DNA from: Myxacorys californica WJT36-NPBG1
GTDB lineage: Bacteria > Cyanobacteriota > Cyanobacteriia > Leptolyngbyales > Leptolyngbyaceae
NCBI GenBank assembly: GCA_019359315.1
Contig: JAHHHO010000015.1
Location: forward strand, 1 to 64,000
Direction of reading: 5' to 3'
Length of the DNA stretch: 64,000 nt
This document shows positions 7,227 through 15,000 of this stretch, piece by piece (within the stretch, counting starts at the first letter, position 1; the number at the start of each line of letters is the position of its first letter). The notes beneath the pieces were generated by a model. It was given only the letters and a program-made list of their open reading frames with translations, had not been told where the DNA came from and ran no database searches. The position numbers and the translations under genes were made by a program.

Positions 7227-8366
7227 ATGGCTAAAGATCAATTGCAGCAACCCTCACGTCCAAAGATGCAGAAGAGCGAATCTGGACAAATTGGGAAAAT
7301 AACGGAAACTGTATTCAAAACCGGAAAAGGAGCGATTAATCTTGCGCTGTGGTTGGGCGGAACTGTCCCTAAGCAGGCCGTGCGCTGGATTGGTAGCGCC
7401 ACTGGAAGAGCTGGACAAGCCGTAAACTTTGTTGGACAGCTACCTTTGCTGAGAAATCCGGTGGTCAGACGATTAGCGGGAGTTCTGAAGCTCGATTGGC
7501 TGGTCGGAATTAGCGATCGCGTGGATACGACGAAAGCAGAAGCTAGGGTAAAAGAACTCCAGCAAAAGTATCCGAATGAATCTCCCAGCCAAATCACGCA
7601 TCGATTGATGGTGAAAAAGGCCCTGAAAGCAGGAAGTTCGGGCTTTGTCACTAGCCTTTTGCCCGGATTTGCAGTTGCCCTTTTAGCGCTTGATCTAGCC
7701 GCAACTACGGCGTTGCAAACTGAATTGGTCTATGAAATTGCCGCCGCTTACGGATTAGATTTGAAGGACTCGGCTCGTAGAGGCGAGGTTTTAGCCATTT
7801 TTGGTCTAGCTGTTGGCGGCGGCAGGGCGCTAAAAGCTGGATTAGGATTCCTTCGTAATATACCGCTCGCAGGCGCGATGATTGGCGCAAGTACAAACGC
7901 AACGATGCTCTATTCGTTGGGCTATGCCGCGAGTCGATTCTATGAAGCTAAACTTCGAGATGGAGCGGAAGAACCTAGTACCGAAGCACTGCAAGCAATT
8001 GAGAAACAAACCGAGCAATATTTGACAGTAGCGATCGCGCAACAGGCAATCATGGATCAGATTCTGGTTCACATGATTTTGGCAAGCTACCCAGAAAAGA
8101 CGTGGGATGATATTTTGCCCGACCTGCAAAAAATGCAGCTAGAGCAGAATTCTTTAAATGCGATCGCGGCAAATATTAAAGCTCCGCAACCGTTAATCAC
8201 CTTAGTGGATCAACTCAACTGCGACTTTGCGGTTCCTCTATTAGCGCAGTGCCGTCGCATCGCGCAAAGTAGCGGAACGATATCCCCGCGCGAAGCAGAA
8301 GTCTTGGAGGCGATCGAAGAAAAGTGTAATGCGGACGAGCTGATTCGGAGCAGTTCAGAATTATGA
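7227..8366 (+). CDS. EcsC family protein
   Basis: About 379 residues. The central and C-terminal part (residues 130-350) matches the EcsC family: a glycine/alanine-rich amphipathic stretch (GSSGFVTSLLPGFAVALLALDLAATTALQTELVYEIAAAYG), then GRALKAGLGFLRNIPLAGAMIGASTNATMLYSLG, then helices. EcsC proteins are membrane-associated and of poorly defined function, named for a gene next to an ABC transporter in Bacillus. ATG 7227 is preferred over the in-frame TTG at 7221. The stop overlaps the next start by ATGA, so this protein and the ion channel are made from one transcript. Confidence 0.8.
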   Translation: MAKDQLQQPSRPKMQKSESGQIGKITETVFKTGKGAINLALWLGGTVPKQAVRWIGSATGRAGQAVNFVGQLPLLRNPVVRRLAGVLKLDWLVGISDRVDTTKAEARVKELQQKYPNESPSQITHRLMVKKALKAGSSGFVTSLLPGFAVALLALDLAATTALQTELVYEIAAAYGLDLKDSARRGEVLAIFGLAVGGGRALKAGLGFLRNIPLAGAMIGASTNATMLYSLGYAASRFYEAKLRDGAEEPSTEALQAIEKQTEQYLTVAIAQQAIMDQILVHMILASYPEKTWDDILPDLQKMQLEQNSLNAIAANIKAPQPLITLVDQLNCDFAVPLLAQCRRIAQSSGTISPREAEVLEAIEEKCNADELIRSSSEL

Positions 8367-9220
8367 GTGAAAGTCCGTCTCGAAAGCAGACGCTGCGATC
8401 GCAGACTCAGTTGGCGGTGGATCAAGAGCGGTGGGAGATTCTCCAGCAGTTAGAAGATTGGCTTGAAACCCCACTTCTAGTGTTGAGCTTTTTTTGGTTA
8501 GCGTTATTCACCATTGAATTGATTGGGGGACTAAATCCGCTTCTAGAAACGCTGGGGATCGCAGTCTGGATTATTTTTATCGCAGATTTTGGACTCAAGC
8601 TGCTGCTTGCACCCCGTAAGTTCAGTTACTTACGTCAGAACTGGCTCACCGCAATTTCACTGCTTCTTCCTGCCTTGCGGATATTCCGAATTGTCCGAGT
8701 GCTGCGAGTGTTGCAGACCGCACGAGCGGTACGAGGCTTGCGGTTACTGAGCGTGATGACCCGAACCAATCGAGGCATGCGGGCGCTCGCAGCGAGTATG
8801 CAGCGACGTGGATTTAGCTACGTTGTTGGACTAACGGCAATCATCACACTGACTGGCGCAGCCGGAATGTATGCCTTTGAAGGCGAAGTTTCCAATTCAG
8901 GAATCACCGACTACGGGTCTGCGTTGTGGTGGACGGCAATGCTGATGACGACGATGGGATCAGACTATTCGCCACAAACCGCAGAAGGGCGAGTATTGTG
9001 CTTTATTCTAGCGCTCTACGCTTTTGCTGTGTTTGGGTATGTCACAGCAACGATCGCAACCTTTTTTGTTGATCGCGATGCTAAAGATCCAGACGCAGAA
9101 CTTGCAGGAGCAAGTGCCATTGCCCAGTTACATGCTGAAATTACAGCTCTACGCGCCGAACTCCAAACATTGCACTCCGGTTATCCATTAACCCCTGAAA
9201 ACATCGATGAGATTTCATGA
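8363..9220 (+). CDS. Voltage-gated-type cation channel with non-canonical filter
   Basis: A 285-residue six-helix channel. Hydrophobic helices S1-S3 lie at about 38-100. An S4-like helix carries repeated arginines (RIFRIVRVLRVLQTARAVRG, about 112-131). A pore region spans 165-235, and a coiled C-terminal tail (AQLHAEITALRAELQTL) may tetramerise it. The selectivity-filter position reads MTTMGSDYSP rather than the potassium-channel TVGYGD, so ion preference cannot be assigned. The gene is translationally coupled (ATGA) to the upstream EcsC gene, which suggests a shared membrane-related role. Confidence 0.85.
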   Translation: MSESPSRKQTLRSQTQLAVDQERWEILQQLEDWLETPLLVLSFFWLALFTIELIGGLNPLLETLGIAVWIIFIADFGLKLLLAPRKFSYLRQNWLTAISLLLPALRIFRIVRVLRVLQTARAVRGLRLLSVMTRTNRGMRALAASMQRRGFSYVVGLTAIITLTGAAGMYAFEGEVSNSGITDYGSALWWTAMLMTTMGSDYSPQTAEGRVLCFILALYAFAVFGYVTATIATFFVDRDAKDPDAELAGASAIAQLHAEITALRAELQTLHSGYPLTPENIDEIS

Positions 9221-9289
9221 ATTCGCAGTTGCGAAGCAGTTCTTCGTTTCCTCAGAGGCGTTGTCTTCGTTATTAAGTTGTCCCCGTTA

Positions 9290-9991
9290 CTAATAGGAGG
9301 CCGCCTGTAGGCGTTCGACTTTCGAGTGCCCACGTTTGCCCGTCACTCTCGCAGGCACACCCATCGCGATCGAGTAGGGCGGAATATCGCGAGTCACCAC
9401 AGCCCCCGCTCCAATCACGCTGCCTCTGCCAATTTTGACCCCATCTAACACTCTCACCCCCGTCCCTATCCAACAGTCATCCTCAATTTCAATTCCCTTG
9501 CACGTTAATCCCTGAAGTCGGAACGGCGTGTCGGGATCAGAGAAAACGTGATTGTTGGCATACAGCGAGGAGTTGGAAGCAATCATGCAATCCCTGCCAA
9601 TTTTAATGGAGCCAGGCCCAGCAATGCAGACATAAGGACCAATATAGGTTTCCTCACCAATTTCAATGCCTCCCCCTTCGTGATCGTAAGCTCTAATTTG
9701 AACGCCCTGATCCAGCGAAGCACCATCCTTGAGACGAATCGGATTGCCTTTATTACTGATATAAGAGCCGCGATACACTCGGACGCGATCGCCGATTTCA
9801 ATGGTGTCGATGCCAATAAACTGAACATTAGTTTGAATGGTGACCGATCTTCCCACTTTTCTAAAAATAGCAGGATAGATTAAATTTCTAATTGCGCTTC
9901 CAATCGGACTCGGGATCGCTCCAAAAATCCCTGTAAGCAAATATTCTTTTCCGTACTTTTGAATTAAGGAAAACGTGATTTTTCGGCTCAT
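9290..9991 (-). CDS. Left-handed beta-helix acyltransferase (WcaF/NeuD-like)
   Basis: About 233 residues with many hexapeptide-type turns (IEIGDRVRVYRGSYI, IEIGEETYIGPYVCIAGPGSIKIGRDCMIA) and the terminal signature CWIGTGVRVLDGVKIGRGSVIGAGAVVTRDIPPYSIAMGVPARV, typical of sugar O-acetyltransferases. His at NNHVFSD is the expected catalytic position. Such enzymes acetylate sugars of exopolysaccharide or lipopolysaccharide. ATG 9991 is favoured over an upstream GTG at 10003, with GGGAG about 11 bases upstream. A short glycosyltransferase gene lies upstream on the same strand, 258 bp away, which fits a surface-glycan role. Confidence 0.88.
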   Translation of the reverse strand: MSRKITFSLIQKYGKEYLLTGIFGAIPSPIGSAIRNLIYPAIFRKVGRSVTIQTNVQFIGIDTIEIGDRVRVYRGSYISNKGNPIRLKDGASLDQGVQIRAYDHEGGGIEIGEETYIGPYVCIAGPGSIKIGRDCMIASNSSLYANNHVFSDPDTPFRLQGLTCKGIEIEDDCWIGTGVRVLDGVKIGRGSVIGAGAVVTRDIPPYSIAMGVPARVTGKRGHSKVERLQAASY

Positions 9992-10261
9992 TGGTACTAA
10001 CACTCCCTGGTTTTATCTAAATTCGTTAAATTGCTACTTAACCGCTAAATACAATGGCTGAGCGGAACTGCCGTGGAACTGAAATTCTCTAATTTTTATA
10101 ATTAGGCTAGGTTTGATTTGTTACCTAATCAAAATGTTGAGTCCTGGACAAGAGCTTAGAGTTTCATAAGCTATTACTTTCATAAGCTATGAATAGTAGT
10201 AATAGCGATATGAATTTGTTCTGCCCAAATTTGCATCATTTAGCACGTGAGCAACCATTCT

Positions 10262-10798
10262 TTATTCATCAGATTTGCTTAATTTCTCAGAGAGCCATTC
10301 TTGCGGATCCTGCTGCCACATAAAATCATCCACTGACAGCAACGGTGTTTCTGGAGCTTCTTCTAACAGTGGAAACCGGGGCGATCGATCAATCTGGAGA
10401 TTGCTACATCTGCGGCCATAAACGCCACTAAAGCAATTCTCCAAAAATGCGCCCCTTGAGTGGTTCATCAGTTCAACATAGTGTTCTAAAAAATGAGGAA
10501 CAACAGCTTCCTCAAATGTGATGAACTTGAAGTAAGCTCCGGTTGCCAACTTAAGAATGCAATTGCGATTTGAGAGTTCTTGCTGCGCTTCTGCGTGCCG
10601 ATAATACCGGATTCGACTATCTTTTGAGGCGTAGCTTCTACCAATTGCTTCTGTTTGATCGGTTGAAGCATTATCTAAAACAATGAGTTCAAAATTTTGA
10701 AACCGTTGTGACAAAATCGAATCGAGCATCGTTTGAAATATATATCCGCCGTTTCGTACTGTGAGTCCTAAGCTAACAAGAGGCTGAAGTGTAATCAT
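10262..10798 (-). CDS. Family 2 glycosyltransferase, shortened and probably degenerate
   Basis: The 178-residue product has the nucleotide-sugar-binding start of GT2 enzymes (PLVSLGLTVRNGGYIFQTMLDSILSQRFQNFELIVLDNASTDQT). Typical GT2 proteins exceed 280 residues, so the acceptor-binding half is missing. At the position where such enzymes carry an acidic D-D/DxD pair the sequence reads KFITFEEAVVPHF. The tail from about residue 120 is not recognisably GT2. It may be a remnant or a specialised short relative. Start ATG 10798. Confidence 0.65.
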   Translation of the reverse strand: MITLQPLVSLGLTVRNGGYIFQTMLDSILSQRFQNFELIVLDNASTDQTEAIGRSYASKDSRIRYYRHAEAQQELSNRNCILKLATGAYFKFITFEEAVVPHFLEHYVELMNHSRGAFLENCFSGVYGRRCSNLQIDRSPRFPLLEEAPETPLLSVDDFMWQQDPQEWLSEKLSKSDE

Positions 10799-11283
10799 CT
10801 GAATTTTCCTGACAATTTTAAGAACGTCTCAATGCAGATCAAATTTGCTCAAACATCGTCTTATATTTAACAAGGAGCTTTGCTTTTTCAATCAAATCAA
10901 TGCTTGAAGCAGCAGTGGAGCCATCGCAATGGAGAAGATAATTAAAACGCTAGCGTACAAAAATTTAGATGACTAGTTCTACACTTGTAGAAATGCAAAG
11001 AAGTTAGTGCTGCAATGATAGTTTGAAGTATTAGGACACTAGATTTAATCGATACTAAGACAGATTTGATCTAGATAAATCAATGCTGCAAGTAATTGTT
11101 TGACATTAAGAAAAAGTGCTTTGCCTAATATAAAGCGTCGGCAACTCAAACTAGCTCTTGTGAAAAAATTTGCAGGCTATGAACCAATGCATTAGCAAAG
11201 TTTAGATTCAGCTCAAACAGCAAGTTAAAGCTTCTGAGAAAAATTGGATGGCTGCACTTAAAAAATCCAACAACCGAATCAAG

Positions 11284-11447
11284 ATTAGAAGGAATGAAGC
11301 GAGGCAGCTATTTATGGGGGAGTCAAGCCTCCAGGAATTCGCACGGCTGCGACACTCTGCACTACCCATTTAGAGCCCACGAACAGCCTACCCTTCAGCA
11401 GCCTTTGCTGTGTGTGGGCGGGGAGAGCCGATCGTAGTAAATCTAAT
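11284..11447 (+). ncRNA. Candidate structured non-coding RNA, about 165 nt
   Basis: ATTAGA (11284-11289) can pair with TCTAAT (11442-11447) to close the element. Inside, one continuous right strand (11407-11430) pairs with three left segments: AGCCG with CGGCT (11344-11348), GGGGAG with CTACCC (11362-11367, one A-G mismatch), and GCTGT-GT-GTGGGC with GCCCAC-GA-ACAGC (11375-11387). Loop 11388-11406. This makes a long one-sidedly bulged hairpin, and the segment is more GC-rich than its surroundings. Size and shape are compatible with a 6S-like RNA, but I cannot identify the family; strand is inferred from the order of the arms only. No terminal U tract is obvious. Confidence 0.35.
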
Positions 11448-11940
11448 AAAGGCATAAATCTTAGATCTTGAGCAGTAAGCAGATCGGACGAATTACTTGC
11501 ACCTATTCTACAAGAGGCATTTCAGCCACCGTAATTACCGCAGGATTACTTCATCATTCCTTCAAACTTCCAATTATGTCGTAAAGGGAAGATGAAGTTC
11601 TTACTAATCGAGTAATAATTTTTAGAGATTCATGTACCTGGAGATAGATGCGCTCCATCGTTGAAAGACTTTGCTGGTCTTGAATCTATCTTTTTCTGAA
11701 ACAGCAGAGTTAGGATGTGAAGCTTGTCTAGCGTCTGAGCAGTAGTACTACAGGCATCTATTGAGGAATCTGGCGAGTGTACATACTCTCGCTTGCACAA
11801 GGCTGATCTTTTGTTCTGCTACAAAGCGAACGATCGCGTCAATCCAATTCAAAGTGACCAATCGCGCCCCAATCCCGGGTGCGGCTATGACGGCTGCCAA
11901 TTCGATTCTACTTCCGCTTCAGATCATTCATCACCTCCTA

Positions 11941-11957
11941 GCCGATCATTGATCGGC
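11941..11957. terminator. Short perfect palindrome beyond the 3' end of the TamB gene
   Basis: GCCGATCA and TGATCGGC form an 8-bp perfect stem with a single-base centre. It lies about 105 bp after the stop of the large reverse-strand gene and could be a weak terminator or a protein-binding palindrome. No T run adjoins it. Confidence 0.3.
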
Positions 11958-12063
11958 TGATTGAGCTTCAGCACAAAACGGAGCCGTCAGACAATTCCTT
12001 CTACAGCTTGCCAAATTGTCATCTTTGATGCTGAATCTAGCTGCTCAGACTGAATTTGAACTT

Positions 12064-15000
12064 CTAAAATCTAGTCTGATATTCAACCACAGCACGGCTA
12101 TCTCCAGCGAGATCTGTTGAACCTCGAACAAGCGTTTCATCATTGATCCGATAGACCACCCCGTAGCGCAAGGGTTCGTCACTCGCAAAAACTCGCGATA
12201 GAGACACCGAGAAATCACCACTTACATCAACGATCGCTTCTGCCGCCAAACTTAGCGTTGAGGAACGAGCCTTGGTGGCATTTACAACCGTCGGAAAAAT
12301 TCGCAACTCGCTTAACCCGATCGCTTGCCCGAGTTGCGTAATTGTTCCCTGCAATTCATTCGACAAGGCTGTGCTGGCAATGTTGGCAATGCCAACCGTC
12401 GTGCCTGCTTGTCCGATCGTGTCGATCAGCCCTCCGCCGACCAGCGCTAAAATTTCAGTCCTGCTTCGGGCTGGCGAACTTGTGAGCGCCAAATTCTCAG
12501 ATAATTGGCTGGCAGGCCCCGTGGCTTTTGCCTCAACTCGAATGGTGCGCAAGGTTCCGATCGAAGTTGCCAATTCGTTTGCAAACGGGCTGTCTGCAAT
12601 CTCACTGGATTGGCGTGAGCGTGGTAAACGGCTGCCCGTGGTCTCCGGAACCAATGCAAATAGCTGCACATCGAGAACAGGATCGAGTCCATTAGCAGGG
12701 GTGAATTGGGCGGTGTGTTGGTAGCCTCGTTCCAATCGAAACTGGGTTGTAAAGAGGTTGACTTGCCCTCCAGTTAAACGCACCGTGCCCTGAGGGCGGG
12801 GTTGTGCAAGGGTTCCGTTTAATGTGATTGTTCCTTCAGTAGTAAAGCTGACTAAGGGTGGACTCGTGACACGCACACCATTAGCAAGAACGATTTGCAA
12901 ATCGTTGAATGCGATCGGGGCTGATGGAGATGCACCAGCCGTAGGCGTTGTAGATGGCGTTGGTGTTGAATCTGGAAGTGTGATGGAGCTTTGATTAATT
13001 CCTTCATCTAAGTTCGATGACGTTGCTGATGATGTTGCGGTTGCATTTGCGGTTGTCCTGGTTCTGCCCGCCTGTGCGCCAACGTTTGCTTCTCCATTAC
13101 TGAGACGAATTGTACCGCCCAGCGTTGGTCGAAATGCGGTTCCTCTCACCACCACATTTCCACCCACATCACCTGTGTAAAGATCAGTTACATTGAGCCT
13201 TAGATCATTCAAGGCAACAGTAAGCGGATTTGCGGCTGCCGCTTCGACTGCACTTGTTGTTGCAAGAATAGGTAGAATGCCCTGCGCCGTGAGAGGCTGT
13301 TGATCGAATTGAGCTTGCAGCGTTTCGACAGTCACGCGATCGCCGTTAAATCGGGCGACTCCAGTGACATTCGTCAGTGATCGCGGCAGTGCTGAAGCGC
13401 GAACAGTCGCATTCTGAACGGCAACCGTTCCTTGAATCACAGGTCGGCTTAGAGTTCCGGCTACATCAACATTGAGCTGTCCCGCGCCATCGACCCATGC
13501 TACTTGATCGGTGAACAGATTCAGCAAGGCAAATCCGCCGTCTTTTAGCCTAGCTTGGAGTTGAATTTGATCAGTGGTGGGTTGAACAGAGGAGAATGGG
13601 AGCGCGATCGGAATAGTACCTGCAACGCTTAGGGGTTCCGTTTCGGTTAAGAAGATGTCGCTATCAAACCGCAGCCGAGCATCACCATACTGGAAATTCA
13701 GGTTGGCTTGCTGAATCGGTTGCTCGTTTACCCTGCCATTGACAATGTTTAGCACACCATTAGCGCTGGGATTATCTAAACTTCCCGATAGCGTTGTCGT
13801 TGCGTTTAATCGACCTGCTAAGTTGACAGGTAGTTGTCTGAGAAACGGTTGGGCTAACTCTAGCGGCAGGTTGCTAACGCGCAGTTGTCCGTTTAAGGTA
13901 TCTCCCACTCTTCCATTAAAGGCGAGTGTGCCGTCGTTGATATCGAGTCGCACCGGGGAAACATCTAGCACGCCATTGGCAAAGTTGCCTTGAGCAACCA
14001 AAGTCTTGATGTCGTAGTTGCCCCAATCGATGTCTGAGCCGCGCACATTAAAGTTGAACGCTAATCCACGTTGTAGCGATCCGCCAATGTTAATTGCGCC
14101 GCTCAGATCGCCTTGTAATTCTGCTAGAGGTGGCAGTGCGGCTACTTCAGGCTGGCGGCGCTGCTGAGCAATTTGGCGTTGAACCTGTGCCAATTTTTGC
14201 AGTCGCGTATCTAGTGGAGTGTTCGCCAGTTGAATTTGATCGAGGGGTTTTAGATCGGCGGCTTGTCCTGGCGCAGGGGATTGCACTCCCGTTACGATAT
14301 CACTTAGCTGAGAGATGCCGAGCGTTTGCAGCAGCGTTTGAATATTTTCATCATTGAAAGCAATTTGGAATTGAACAGGTTGATCTCCTGTGGTTTGAGC
14401 AGTGCCGTTGAGCGCAATGATGCTCTCCCCTCGGCGTAACTCTCCGCCTGAAAGCCGAGCAACTCCATTGATAAAGCTGAATTGTCCTCGAAATTCGTCT
14501 CCGGCAATTCTGCCAAATCGGGGGTTGGCGATCGCAACCCTCCCTTCAGCATTCAAGGTGTTCAAGTTAACCGCAACATTGCCCGATAGATTGCCAGCCG
14601 CCGATGCCAAAGTTTCTGCTGCTTGGGGAGCCACCTGACGTAGCAACGAAACCGGAACATTCTGCAAATCTGCTAGGAGTGTTTCGCCCGTTGTCCGTCC
14701 CCGTGCGATCGTTTGCTCTCGCTGAATAAAGAACGACGTGGGACGATTGTTCGCATTGAGTGACACCACAATCTGATCTTGAGTGCCAGCAATGCGTTCA
14801 CCTGAAAGCTGTAGCTCGGTGCGTTGTTTGGCACGATAAGCTAAGTTCCCTGCCAGCACTGGATCGAAGGCTAATCCGTTGACGTTGAGATTCCGCAGTC
14901 GCAGATCACCGATGGCATTGGGGGCGCTAGGCGTGCCCGTCACCCGCCCGTTAAAATCGGCTTGTCCTACCAGCGCTACGTTATTAGGCAGACTAGAAGC

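Larger units (their letters stand above)
10799..12063. other. 1.26-kb gene-poor region
   Basis: No convincing protein gene is present on either strand. The left 480 bp is AT-rich and featureless. The middle holds a candidate structured RNA (11284-11447). The right end holds a 50-residue reverse frame (11748-11900) without homology that I recognise, and a perfect palindrome at 11941-11957. The length is unusual for this gene-dense window. Confidence 0.6.

Noticed and set aside
11748-11900. 50-residue reverse-strand frame starting at TTG 11900, with a nearby AGGAGGTGATGA upstream
   Set aside because: No homology that I recognise, a weak start codon, and the strong ribosome-binding site belongs to a frame that stops after eight codons. 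It could be an eroded small gene.
12272-12724. 150-residue forward frame inside the TamB-like gene
   Set aside because: Shadow of a long, strongly supported gene on the other strand.
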